Positions 50,260 to 59,882 of a stretch of DNA of 64,000 nt are shown here, one piece after another. Position 1 is the first letter of the stretch; the number at the start of each line of letters is the position of its first letter. Origin of the DNA: JAEUMY01 sp033764435 (lineage in GTDB: Bacteria; Pseudomonadota; Gammaproteobacteria; Burkholderiales; Usitatibacteraceae). Both the position numbers and the translations under genes were made by a program. Location: the NCBI GenBank assembly GCA_033764435.1, contig JANRIX010000010.1, positions 285,155 through 349,154 of the forward strand. Direction: 5' to 3'. The notes under the pieces were generated by a model, which saw only the letters and a program-made list of their open reading frames with translations, did not search any database and was not told the origin of the DNA.

Positions 50260-53200
50260 GCAGCCTCCTTGTTTGCAACACGGCTCGCTTCCGCTGCTCG
50301 TTTGCCTTCGTCAATCATCTTGGCCAATGCCTCACTGAACGCGCCATACAACTTTTCCGCGACTTGATTTTCAGTACTCTCAATGGCTGCCTGAAGGGTT
50401 GCCACACATTGAACGAGGCAACTCGACTTGGCAGTGTCCGCCTGATCGTCAAACAAGCCTGGCGCAAATTGCTTGTCTGCAAATCCGACATAGACCGGCA
50501 CGCCCGTTCGTATCCCTCGGCCAATCGTCTGCCAGAGACGAGTGATCAAATCCCACGAGTACTGTTCACGCGCCTCCGTCGACATGAGTTGATAGGAAGA
50601 TCTCAACCCAAAGCCTTCATCGAGCGCAGTTCTGAGTTGCATGCCCGCCCAACGGGCGGTGAGGTTCAGTTCTGCGTGATCATGATCGGGACGAATGTTG
50701 CCAGACTCAATTTCCATTGCGGCCCGATTTACCGCGCCCGTGATGCCATCCAAATCGTCGGGTCGGGGATGTGGCCGATGGAGAAAGTAGATGGCGCTGA
50801 TCGCGGCAACAGGCTGCGGTTGGTTCGTCACGATGTTGTGCCCACGGGAGATTGGCAGTAGGGGTGCGACAAGAACAGCGCCTTCCTCGCTGGCACCGAA
50901 TTCTTCGACTTGGGAGCGCGGCAGCCAGACGACCTGCTTACTGTATTCGGCGTCTATGCGATGCGAATGCTTTTGCAGCTCCCCCGTCCGGGCCAAGCTG
51001 TCTGATATGAGGCAGTAGACGCGATGCAGGGATCCAGCTGACGCCGAGAGCGCGTTCGCAACAATACGTGCGTCGTCGTAGTTGTTGGTCACAATCAGCG
51101 CACGACGGCGGGATGCCATCTGAAATGCTTCGTCGTCTGCCAGCTGATCCCATTTCTTGCACAACATGGATTGTCCCGATGCACCAGGCTTGCCTAAGCG
51201 CTCAGCCATTCTGGCGAGGAGAATCCTTCTGTCTTTGACAAGACTTCCCGATACTGCGACGGGAGTATCGAGGATGGAAACTAGTTCAAACCTGCTTTTG
51301 TGGATTGCCTGAACTTCCGCATCCGGTTGCCGCAAGATGGCGTGGACTGGGACTTGTATGTCATAGGTAGGCGAAGCCGTTGGACTGTTTCCGCCGGCCC
51401 AGCTCGTACCTGACACTAGAAGCGTATGCGGTCCCGCAACCGCTGCGTGGCGCAGAAGGCGATCAAAGTGGGTGAGGAGATAACGGCCAACTCCCAGATG
51501 ATTGATGAGTCGCAGCGTTCCCCCTTGACCACTTTCGGAACTCGATTGGTCGTACATGAGCCCGAATACGGTACCGAGCAATGGACGCGGAAGAATGCTT
51601 CCGTAGAGATCGATCAGATGACGGGCGCGCCTGAACGCAGACTCCCCAGAGAGACCAAAGTCCTCTTCCACTGCTCCTTGATGGCGCACCAGATACGCGT
51701 AGCTCGACAGACACTCGCTGGTCAACACCGCCAGCAGGACGCAGCGTGCGGTCGAAGCAGTATCAGCGCTGGGTCTCGGCGGGGCGTACGGATTCAGCCT
51801 CCTCTTCTTCCTCGCGGATACATCGGCCTCAGTCATTTTGAACAGCGAAAGAACACCCGACTCGACGGCCTTCACAAGCGCGCTCATCGTGCCGTTCTTC
51901 GAATCCAGCCCCTCAAGGGCCATTTCGACCGCCTCCAGTCGGAGTTGCTTCAGATACTTGAGTACTCCGGACATGTTGCTGTCAAGGCGTCCGGGTGTTT
52001 CCTCTTCCTGTTCCGCACCAGAAGTTGATTGGTACAACGCACTGGAAACGACCGCCAGCTGCTCCAGTATCCGTCTGTCGGAGACGAAGTCTGATTTGTC
52101 ACTCGAGTTGTTGCGCGCCTGGACATACAGGTCTGCCAGAATGCTTGCTGTGGTGAAAGGCTTCTTGTATGTCAGCCAGGTTAATGAGTCAGGGTAGGCA
52201 AGAAGCAAGTGATAGATCGCTGATATGCTGTCTTGCAATCTGTTTAGGGCTCGATGCCATGCGACATTTGAGGGACTCATGTACTGACCACCCGCTCGAT
52301 CGCTGACCGCCTGCGTCAGCGCCCGGATGCTGGCGGCCACGAAAGATCCCGATTCGGAGGAGAGCAAATCCTGCTTTTGCGTAAACGACTCGTCGAACGT
52401 TCTCTGCACACTGTCCGCCTCGTCTACAAGCACCACATCAACCAAGTACTGGAGCAGCTCTGGATAGGACATTTCCTCAGCGACAAGAGACTTGTCGGGC
52501 CGCATTTGAAGCAATGCCTGGGGCGTGATGATGATGACCCGCGCCTGACGCAACTTCGCATGCTCTGCGTGTGACGGGCAGTTCGCAATCAGCGGGCAAG
52601 TCAGCTTCGTATCAGCCCCCGGCACCTCCAAACTATGACAGGGCTTTTCGGAAAGCGGCAGTGGGTTCTTCGGCAGGTTCAGATTGCTGCTGCCCGCCGT
52701 TGGCTGGAATCCCTCCAGGGGGCACGCCAGCCCGAATGGCTCACCTAATGCAGAGCCTGCGGCTGATCGCTGGTCCTGCGGGAACGATTCGCTCGCCCAG
52801 TGCACTGCACTGAGATGCTCTTCCCGGCGGCGGAACGAGCTGAGCAGCATCGCATCATTCAAACCGTGGCCTTTGAGCCTTGCCAATAGTGCAGCACCCG
52901 ATGCGGTGTCCGGAACGACCACGCCAACACGCTTGTCGTAGCCGGGGCTCGTCAGCATGAAGAGCAACGCATACAACAACGTACTCTTTCCGCTGGACAG
53001 CATGCCAACCACATGCTGAACACCATCCAACGTCAGGAAATCACCTTGATAGAAGCGGCCTGCGACGTTCTCAATTTCAACCTTCTTCAAGCGAGAGTGA
53101 AGATGCAACGGTTTGATCCATGCCGGGAAGTCCGGGGCGGCCTCGCGCTGGTCCACACTCTCCGCCATTCTGAGAAGTGCGTTTCGCGCAATGACGATGG

Positions 53201-53780
53201 GTGGGTTCACGCTCCGGGATCTGAGCTGCAACCGCTCTGGGCGATTCTCTTCAATCGTGGGCAACCAGAATGTGTACTTGCGGCCTTCCTCCTGGTCATG
53301 GGCCTTGAACGAAACGCTGTTGCCGTGTGCAAGACGAAGTTCTCGATGCGAGTAGTCTGAAATGTTCGACATGGTTTCAAACAACAACTCTGCGAGGCCG
53401 AGTGGGGCAGAGGGGCGTGGCTCTATGCGACCATCCGCCACCACATAGGCCGTGACTCCCGAAAACTGTAAGTGGGTATCCAGCGCCTTTCGCCAGGCCA
53501 GGCGGCTCGCCAGATTCGCCGTGAGTTGCCGGAGGACAAAGAGCTGCGTCTGCTGGACATCAGTCAGCGACGCGGAGAGGTGACCCTGCAGTAGAAATGG
53601 CATCGCCTCGACAGACTGACCGGGAAAGTGCCGATGGAGAAAGGCCAGGCAGAGTTCCACCGATGCGACATCTCGAAGCTTGGGATCGCGTGGGGCGCGG
53701 TCGAGCATCAAACTTTTCAGCCGGTACTGCTCCAAAAATTTTCTTGCGTCACGCACGGCCGTCTCCCAACTGTTCCACAA
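50256..53780 (-). CDS. DinG/XPD-like Fe-S helicase of the pPIWI-RE system
   Basis: 1174 residues with a TTG start. The first 200 residues form a helical domain fitting the Z region described for pPIWI-RE helicases. Motif I is VGMLSSGKSTLL (about 262). Between motifs I and II lie four cysteines (ACPLEG, PCHSLE, TCPLIANCPSH), as expected for the Fe-S cluster of XPD/DinG helicases. Motif II is VLVDEADSV (about 450) and motif VI QTIGRGIR (about 1085). It should unwind DNA or RNA-DNA hybrids 5'-3'. The start lies inside the REase gene (32-base overlap), and the stop overlaps the pPIWI-RE start. Confidence 0.82.
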   Translation of the reverse strand: MWNSWETAVRDARKFLEQYRLKSLMLDRAPRDPKLRDVASVELCLAFLHRHFPGQSVEAMPFLLQGHLSASLTDVQQTQLFVLRQLTANLASRLAWRKALDTHLQFSGVTAYVVADGRIEPRPSAPLGLAELLFETMSNISDYSHRELRLAHGNSVSFKAHDQEEGRKYTFWLPTIEENRPERLQLRSRSVNPPIVIARNALLRMAESVDQREAAPDFPAWIKPLHLHSRLKKVEIENVAGRFYQGDFLTLDGVQHVVGMLSSGKSTLLYALLFMLTSPGYDKRVGVVVPDTASGAALLARLKGHGLNDAMLLSSFRRREEHLSAVHWASESFPQDQRSAAGSALGEPFGLACPLEGFQPTAGSSNLNLPKNPLPLSEKPCHSLEVPGADTKLTCPLIANCPSHAEHAKLRQARVIIITPQALLQMRPDKSLVAEEMSYPELLQYLVDVVLVDEADSVQRTFDESFTQKQDLLSSESGSFVAASIRALTQAVSDRAGGQYMSPSNVAWHRALNRLQDSISAIYHLLLAYPDSLTWLTYKKPFTTASILADLYVQARNNSSDKSDFVSDRRILEQLAVVSSALYQSTSGAEQEEETPGRLDSNMSGVLKYLKQLRLEAVEMALEGLDSKNGTMSALVKAVESGVLSLFKMTEADVSARKKRRLNPYAPPRPSADTASTARCVLLAVLTSECLSSYAYLVRHQGAVEEDFGLSGESAFRRARHLIDLYGSILPRPLLGTVFGLMYDQSSSESGQGGTLRLINHLGVGRYLLTHFDRLLRHAAVAGPHTLLVSGTSWAGGNSPTASPTYDIQVPVHAILRQPDAEVQAIHKSRFELVSILDTPVAVSGSLVKDRRILLARMAERLGKPGASGQSMLCKKWDQLADDEAFQMASRRRALIVTNNYDDARIVANALSASAGSLHRVYCLISDSLARTGELQKHSHRIDAEYSKQVVWLPRSQVEEFGASEEGAVLVAPLLPISRGHNIVTNQPQPVAAISAIYFLHRPHPRPDDLDGITGAVNRAAMEIESGNIRPDHDHAELNLTARWAGMQLRTALDEGFGLRSSYQLMSTEAREQYSWDLITRLWQTIGRGIRTGVPVYVGFADKQFAPGLFDDQADTAKSSCLVQCVATLQAAIESTENQVAEKLYGAFSEALAKMIDEGKRAAEASRVANKEAA

Positions 53781-55041
53781 ACTTACTTGCCGTCACAATC
53801 TGCACCGTGGCCTTGAGTTTTGCGGCCCGTACTCGCTTGAATGACTCAAGGTAGTCCGGCGTCCGTGCTTGCTGGTAGTCTGGGATAACGATGTACTGCC
53901 GGTGATGTTTGAAACGCGCAAAGCCCGCAAATGACCGCGCAAGCCTCGCCGGGGAGAGATAGTCCTTCACGTCCACCGCGTATCGCTCCTTGCGTACCTT
54001 GTGTCGAGCCACCAAGTCGGCGGCATCAAGGTTTGGCCACAACTCGACCTCCCACCCCTTGTTGGTCAGCTCTGCGGCCAGTTCAATCTCATGGATGCCC
54101 GGGAACGTCCAGAACATTCGAGCAGCGCGCTTCAGTTCCAGCGCCCCCGAAAGATAGGGGACTTTCAACGGGCCATCTCTTTCAAGCTTTATCCGGGCAC
54201 GCGGATCACGCATTTCACTTTGCCAGCCCGTGCGTGTCTTGATCACCCGGGTCTTGCTCAGCGGACAGAGATCAAGCTGGTGTCCTGCAACCGAGGCCGC
54301 TGGGATCGGCGCGTAGAATTGATCGATCAGCGCATTGGTAGCCTGGATATGGAGGGCTAAGTCCGGGTCTTGCAGAAACTCAGCCTTGGCCGATACAACA
54401 GGCCTTTCAATCACCACCTTGCGCCATGCCCGGTACAACCTTTGTGCCTGATCATCCGGCAGCAGATTGCACTGCCCCTGCAAGACCGAGTAAAAGCGCT
54501 CTTCTTCGTCTTCGACGGCGAATGCGCTCAACTCCAGGCAATCTTGAGTAATCGCGCCATTGCACAGAAGCTCAGCCGTGTAGTACGACTCATGCTTATC
54601 ACCACCAAAGGCCTCGCACCATTCATAGATGGGACGATGTCCCGCTGCCAAAAGCTCCGACAGGCTGATGGGATATTGGGTGGCATGGGCGAAGTTGTGG
54701 GCGCTGGCGATGTTGAACGCCCGCATCAGCTCCACGGGGTACGGAGCAAACACCCGACCATCACGGTCAACTTGCTCCTGCAGCTTGCTGAGGCCCGCAG
54801 CAAACAAGATCACCATTTCGGTTGGCGCGTCCTGCCCCCACTCTTTAATCGGTGCAGGCTGAGGCCGCGCGATACCAAGCGCTTCCCAAATCGACTCCGG
54901 AATTTCATGCTCCATCCCGGATTCGGCCAGACTGAGGTAACGGGCAAAGGTCGGTCGCGAGATATTCAAACGAGCGGCCGCTCGACCCCGCCATCCGCGA
55001 TCCGGGTACCCGCCCAAACGCCTTATTTCATCAACAAACAT
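53749..55041 (-). CDS. REase-fold protein of the pPIWI-RE system, with N-terminal HTH
   Basis: 430 residues. Residues 15-40 form a helix-turn-helix (RAAARLNISRPTFARYLS). The middle part is helical and Cys-poor. The C-terminal 100 residues have a restriction-endonuclease core: Glu in EIELAAELTNKGWEVE, Asp-containing WPNLDAADLV, and the D-x-K active-site strand YAVDVKDYL. This matches the REase member of pPIWI-RE triads. GGAAGGG precedes the ATG. First gene of the four-gene operon, so it could also act as an autoregulator through its HTH. Confidence 0.8.
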   Translation of the reverse strand: MFVDEIRRLGGYPDRGWRGRAAARLNISRPTFARYLSLAESGMEHEIPESIWEALGIARPQPAPIKEWGQDAPTEMVILFAAGLSKLQEQVDRDGRVFAPYPVELMRAFNIASAHNFAHATQYPISLSELLAAGHRPIYEWCEAFGGDKHESYYTAELLCNGAITQDCLELSAFAVEDEEERFYSVLQGQCNLLPDDQAQRLYRAWRKVVIERPVVSAKAEFLQDPDLALHIQATNALIDQFYAPIPAASVAGHQLDLCPLSKTRVIKTRTGWQSEMRDPRARIKLERDGPLKVPYLSGALELKRAARMFWTFPGIHEIELAAELTNKGWEVELWPNLDAADLVARHKVRKERYAVDVKDYLSPARLARSFAGFARFKHHRQYIVIPDYQQARTPDYLESFKRVRAAKLKATVQIVTASKFVEQLGDGRA

Positions 55042-55064
55042 TCTGACCCTTCCAATTTTACGCG

Positions 55065-55093
55065 ATTATAATAATGTAAACTTGTAAAGGCAA
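55065..55093 (-). promoter_or_regulatory. Promoter of the pPIWI-RE operon with possible operator
   Basis: On the minus strand TTGCCT, a 17-base spacer and a perfect TATAAT, 23 bases before the REase start. The spacer region holds TTTACA twice, 8 bases apart, a possible repressor site. The surrounding 146-base gap to rmuC is strongly A/T-rich compared with its neighbours. Confidence 0.7.
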
Positions 55094-55187
55094 TAATATT
55101 GACCTCCCGCAACACTGACAATGCGCTCGGAATGAATTAATCTATTAAATACAGCATGTTACTGATCATCGGAATTGTGAGGCAGAA

Positions 55188-56966
55188 ATGGAATCGATCA
55201 CCATCGTGTCCCTATTGATTGGTCTTGGACTCGGATTTGGCGCCGGTTGGTTCATGCAGCGCAAGCAAACTGAGCTGGCGGTTACCGTGGCCCGGGCCGA
55301 CCTCCAAGCAGCCCTCGCAACCTTGGAGGCTTCGCAGACAACGCTCAAAGACGCCTTGGCGAAGGAGGAACGGGAACGAAAAGCTGTCGAAGAGCGGCTC
55401 GTTGCGCTGGACAAGGAGCGCGATCAACTGGCCGAGAGCAAAGCATCCGCAGAAGCACGGCTACCGCGCATTGATGCGTTGGAGAGAGAAACCCAAGAGC
55501 TTCAGGAACGCTTGGAAAGTGCCAACCTGGCGACGGGACAATCGCGGGAGGACATCGCCCGATTGACTCAAGAGAAGGCGGATCTTTCTGCTCGACTCGC
55601 GGTGGCCGAATCGCAGCAAGCGCTGACAAGCAATGAAAGAGATGCGCTAAGGCAAGCGCGCGATCAACTTTCAGAAAGCTCAGTGCAAGCCAAGTCCGAA
55701 CTGGAAGCCGAGCAACGACGAGCCAGCGACCTGGAAAGCCGCTTGAGCATCGCCAACTCCGAGTTGGATCAAATCAGAACCAGCCGAGATTCCCTGGCAA
55801 CTGCCAAGGTTGAGCTGGAAACCCAGCTTGAGGCTGACAAGAGCAAGTTCGAAGAGAAGCTCGAACTGCTTGAGCAGGCCAAGGAGGCCTTAACGAATCA
55901 ATTCCAGGTTCTCGCCAATCGCATTCTGGAAGAAAAGTCTGAGCGCTTCACGCAACTCAATCAACAGCAGCTGACCGCGCTGCTCGGTCCGTTAGGTGAA
56001 AAGCTGAAGGACTTCGAAACCAAAGTCCAAACCGTCTATGACAACGAGACACAGCAGCGCACCGCGCTCAAAACGGAAATCATCAAGCTGGTCGAAGCCA
56101 ATGCTCGCATCAGTGAGGACACCACAAATCTGACCCGTGCACTTAAAGGAGAGTCGAAAGCCCAGGGCAATTGGGGTGAAATGGTCTTGGAACGCGCACT
56201 TGAAATGGCAGGCTTAACAAGAGATCGGGAGTACCGCGTTCAACAGAGCCTGAAGGACGATGACGGCAATCGCCTGCGGCCAGATGTGATTCTGGACCTG
56301 CCCGAACAGCGAAACATGGTCATCGATAGCAAGGTGTCACTCACCAGCTACGAGCGCTATATCGCTGCTGCGAATGATGCGGATCGCCAGTCGGAGCTTA
56401 CGCAGCATGTCGCGTCGGTTCGTGCGCACATGACGGGCTTGAGTAAACGCGACTATCAGAATATCTACGCGCTCAAAAGCGTTGATTTCGTGATCATGTT
56501 TGTGCCCATTGAATCCGCCTACTCAATAGCGATTCAGGCGGACCCCACTTTGACCCAGGATGCGCTCAACAAGAATGTGATCATTGTCTACCCCAGCACG
56601 CTCTTGATGGCCCTGCGCACGATCGCGCATGTTTGGCGCTACGAATACCAGAACAAAAACGCCCAGGAAATTGCGCGCCAGGCGGGGAGTCTCTATGACA
56701 AATTTGTCGGATTTGCGGAGGACCTGAAAAGCGTTGGGGACCGGCTCGACAAAGCGCAGGCCGCCTTCCAGGCAGCGGAGAGCAAGCTAGTTTCTGGCAG
56801 GGGAAATCTTGTGAGGAGCACAGACAAGCTGCGAAAGCTTGGCGTCAGACCAAAATCACCCATCCCGGCAGCGCTACTAGATATGGCCTCGGACGAGGAG
56901 GACGAAGAAATTGGCGAGCTGGAGTCTGTTGCAGCTATACCTCATGCGCCCGAAGGATCAGCCTAG
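55188..56966 (+). CDS. rmuC: RmuC-family DNA recombination protein
   Basis: 592 residues. An N-terminal membrane helix (IVSLLIGLGLGFGAGWFM) is followed by about 230 residues of coiled coil and the RmuC nuclease-like domain: GNWGEMVLERALEMAGL, RPDVILDLPEQRNMVIDSKVSLTSYERY, and IIVYPSTLLMALRTI. The D-(x)n-D-x-K pattern (RPDVIL, IDSKVS) fits a PD-(D/E)XK nuclease. RmuC limits inversion between short inverted repeats. Here it is cargo, divergent from the pPIWI-RE operon and possibly a functional partner, since host genomes usually have their own rmuC. Confidence 0.9.
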   Translation: MESITIVSLLIGLGLGFGAGWFMQRKQTELAVTVARADLQAALATLEASQTTLKDALAKEERERKAVEERLVALDKERDQLAESKASAEARLPRIDALERETQELQERLESANLATGQSREDIARLTQEKADLSARLAVAESQQALTSNERDALRQARDQLSESSVQAKSELEAEQRRASDLESRLSIANSELDQIRTSRDSLATAKVELETQLEADKSKFEEKLELLEQAKEALTNQFQVLANRILEEKSERFTQLNQQQLTALLGPLGEKLKDFETKVQTVYDNETQQRTALKTEIIKLVEANARISEDTTNLTRALKGESKAQGNWGEMVLERALEMAGLTRDREYRVQQSLKDDDGNRLRPDVILDLPEQRNMVIDSKVSLTSYERYIAAANDADRQSELTQHVASVRAHMTGLSKRDYQNIYALKSVDFVIMFVPIESAYSIAIQADPTLTQDALNKNVIIVYPSTLLMALRTIAHVWRYEYQNKNAQEIARQAGSLYDKFVGFAEDLKSVGDRLDKAQAAFQAAESKLVSGRGNLVRSTDKLRKLGVRPKSPIPAALLDMASDEEDEEIGELESVAAIPHAPEGSA

Positions 56967-57564
56967 CCGCAATCAATGCCCAAGTCATTGCCTACCGTGG
57001 GCGCGACCGAGTTCGTCGGCGACCTTGTTACTGTTCTGGCGACGAAAGTCCCAAGGGGGCTGGGGATGGTTGTCACGCCAAAGAGCCGTTCGCGCAGCTC
57101 TGGCTGCTACCTCAGCATCCGTGTACTTCTCCCGATCTGTTGGTGATTGTTCGCTCGCGTAGGCCGCCATTCGTTAGATTCCACCGATAGCGCTCAGCGG
57201 TTGTTGATGAAGAGTGCTCAGGCCGATCTAACGCAATTCAGGGGCATTCGCAATTTATCCAATGCTGAGTCGAATCAGTTACCAGGTGGTGCGCAAGAAG
57301 CTCAGGAATCGAGGTACCTATGCTTGATCACCAACAACCACGCCAATGATGCTGTGACCTTGGCAACTGGGGAACGTTACATCGTGCCAATCGTTGGAGT
57401 ATAGGAGTGACGATTTGGTGACAGCTCAAAAAGTGAATCCCTCGACCGGCCAGTGCGCCTGAAAGGGCTCGATGGCCGCTAATCGAACATGGGGGATGCC
57501 TCCGTTTCATACTGGATGTCTGCCCAGTACGTTGCCGTTTTGTCTATGACGCCAATCCAACTCC
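56967..57564. other. Gap without intact gene between rmuC and the lipoprotein gene
   Basis: About 600 bases holding a nuclease relic (56985-57170) at the left. The rest shows no recognisable gene; a plus-strand frame 57147-57404 of 85 codons has no family resemblance. The region looks like decayed sequence from an earlier cargo exchange. Confidence 0.55.
56985..57170 (-). pseudogene. C-terminal relic of a thermonuclease-like (SNase) gene
   Basis: The minus-strand frame reads EQSPTDREKYTDAEVAARAA then LWRDNHPQPPWDFRRQN. This is the final helix and tail of SNase-family nucleases, and aligns with EQPVEERAAYAAAEEEARRK and LWKDQYPIPPWDWRRGE in the fusion protein at 59883-61124. A stop stands two codons before the first ATG, and the catalytic core is absent, so it is a remnant. 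Differences from the intact gene show it is not a recent duplicate. Confidence 0.7.
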
Positions 57565-59760
57565 CTATCGTATCGCCAGGGGGCGCTCCACAAAAAGCTG
57601 AACCGCCTTACCAATTTCTTTGTCGCTTGAGTCATATGCCTTAATGATGACGGGCCGGGTTGAGGATAGATTGCGCACGGAGATCGTCCCGACACCCACT
57701 CCAGCAACGCCAATTCCCTTCGCATTGCGGCTCAAGGTAGATGACGGCGCTGTATCGCTAACGTCGGCCCCTTCAATCGCAATATACGCAAGCACTTGAG
57801 GCTTCGACTCGCCAATCTGGATAGAAAATACTGCCTTGCCTTCAGAATCTGAGATCAGTGAGCTAACTGCCACCTTGACCGGATTGGACTGTGGCTTCGT
57901 GGCTTGCTGCGCGACCCATGCAAACTGATGGTAATGCTCGGTCTTACTTGCGGTTGAGTCGCCCATGACGAGTTTTAGATTCAGAGATCCGGAACCCTCG
58001 TCATTAATCGGCGTCCTGAGTCCTTCGAGAAGATTTGCGCCAATTAGGGAGGGGAATGAAAGCTGAATCTCTTCACCTGTTTTTGAAACGCCCAGAGAAA
58101 CAGGCATTAGGACGCGCGATCGTTGGCAAGGGCAGTTGGGGCTCACCAAAAGCTCTGCCTTTAGGACATTGACGTTGAGGGCACGACCTCCTCGAACCGT
58201 CATTGTTGCTGCTGACTCACCATCATCCAAAACAAATATGAGCTGACCCCTGGGTGGGAGCAGAGGATTCCTTGGCGCCTTCAGATCAATGTCTGAAGTC
58301 GAGTAACGAGATCCGCTTTGGAGAAGCATGAGATCGGCAAATAATCGCTTGATACGAACCTCCCGTAGCGATGGATATTCAATTCTTGAGTCTCGGCGAG
58401 TTTCGATGGATTTTTCAATTTGATACTCACTTTCCTCCATCTCTTCATATCGAATGCAGCTCAAGACCGTGCGATAGTCTTGGCGACCCAAAGCACGAAC
58501 AAGCGGAAGGTGTGCCTTGACGCTCTCTTCGGCGTTTTCGGCTCCGCTCACCATTTCAAACGCCTTCTGGCATTTGTTGGTCAATCTGTAGCCGTACTTG
58601 CTCAGTGAGCCACGTACCTTGTTTGCAAGCTCAGTGGAATTTCGCCGTGTTTCAAGTTCATTCCCGTTTTCGGTATGAACAAAGGTCGACCGGGTAACCA
58701 TTGAAGCGCGGTTCAGTTTGACGGTATCGTCATGCCTCGCAAACAGCACGACGGAGACGTTGTGCGTTCGCGGGACAAGTGATCGACCGCTGGAGCCTTG
58801 AAGCTGGGCGCCCAATCGGATGCGAATCGTGTGCTCACTCACTGAGCCAAGCGAAACCAAGCTGTTCCGATCAGTCCCTGTAACCGAACGCAATTGGTCA
58901 CTGCCGGAGCTAAGGCCACCAAACAGACCAGCTCTTCCGAGATTTCCGGAAACGGCCAGCGCTAGCTGTCTGATTTCCTCAACACTCTTGGCTACATTTG
59001 CAGACTCCAGCGCCTCTGTGATGACGAGTGGCTTGACGATGAAAGGCGGCTTGTCCGAAGCGGTAATCGATTCTGGCGGGCTTGAGCTAATCGAGAGCGC
59101 AAGCGTTGATGGCAGAAATGAAACATCTACATAGGCGTCGTAGGGGAGTCCGACTGACCGCGGCTGAACATTAATCTGAAGCGTGACCAGATGTGCAGTG
59201 TAGCCCGGCGGGTAGTACGCCTTGCTGATCTGATTGTCTAGCAACTGTGCTGATTGAAATACCGATGTACCAGCGACGAGTTGCGTTTGTGCATCAATGC
59301 CGCTCGTGATTGTGCCGATCGAAGGTGCGAGAGCGGTATCGGGTAGCGGCGTGACAGTGGGCGCGGTGGGGATGGCGGCCGAACCGCGAACAGCGGATCC
59401 AGTAGTTGTAGTTGTACCATCTGCGAGCTGTGTAGTGGTTTCAGATCGAGTACGAGTTGGTAGCGCCAAGGTTAGCGCTGCAATTTGCTGGGACAGAAAT
59501 TGCGAAACCAAGCTTTGCGTCGCAATTGAAGCCATACCCCTAGCCGCTTCCGTCGTCAGCGCATGTTTAGGCTCAAGCTTGTCCGCGATGTCCGAAAATG
59601 GGATGGCGTGATAAGGCGTGACATATATGTCGGCCACCTCCTCGGCATGGTCCACTTCCCGCTTAATGAAGAGATCTGGTGTAGGTGTCGCACAAGCTGC
59701 AAGCAGAGCGCCCATAGTTGCAAGCGTAACCGCAGTAACAAACTTGTTGTCCACGTTCAT
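57565..59760 (-). CDS. Large predicted lipoprotein, unknown function
   Basis: 731 residues from ATG 59760, preceded by GGAGGGAGGT. The signal peptide ends in a lipobox (ALLAAC), so it should be a lipoprotein. Residues about 85-135 are Thr/Pro-rich and low in complexity (TRTRSETTTQ, TTTTTGSAV). The middle part is beta-rich with Ser-rich loops, and a Cys pair C-P-C lies near 540. No known domain recognised. The adjacent gene encodes another exported protein on the same strand, with a 120-base gap. Possibly a surface or periplasmic component; role in the defence cargo unknown. Confidence 0.72.
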   Translation of the reverse strand: MNVDNKFVTAVTLATMGALLAACATPTPDLFIKREVDHAEEVADIYVTPYHAIPFSDIADKLEPKHALTTEAARGMASIATQSLVSQFLSQQIAALTLALPTRTRSETTTQLADGTTTTTGSAVRGSAAIPTAPTVTPLPDTALAPSIGTITSGIDAQTQLVAGTSVFQSAQLLDNQISKAYYPPGYTAHLVTLQINVQPRSVGLPYDAYVDVSFLPSTLALSISSSPPESITASDKPPFIVKPLVITEALESANVAKSVEEIRQLALAVSGNLGRAGLFGGLSSGSDQLRSVTGTDRNSLVSLGSVSEHTIRIRLGAQLQGSSGRSLVPRTHNVSVVLFARHDDTVKLNRASMVTRSTFVHTENGNELETRRNSTELANKVRGSLSKYGYRLTNKCQKAFEMVSGAENAEESVKAHLPLVRALGRQDYRTVLSCIRYEEMEESEYQIEKSIETRRDSRIEYPSLREVRIKRLFADLMLLQSGSRYSTSDIDLKAPRNPLLPPRGQLIFVLDDGESAATMTVRGGRALNVNVLKAELLVSPNCPCQRSRVLMPVSLGVSKTGEEIQLSFPSLIGANLLEGLRTPINDEGSGSLNLKLVMGDSTASKTEHYHQFAWVAQQATKPQSNPVKVAVSSLISDSEGKAVFSIQIGESKPQVLAYIAIEGADVSDTAPSSTLSRNAKGIGVAGVGVGTISVRNLSSTRPVIIKAYDSSDKEIGKAVQLFVERPLAIR

Positions 59761-59882
59761 GCGACCTCCCTCCAAACCATCTGTTCACTTCCGTTGGCAC
59801 TCGCTGACATGCGAAGCCGATAAGTCCGATTCAATTTTCAGCTTTTTGTAATTGGTGCTGAACGGGCATCAACACCAATCAC

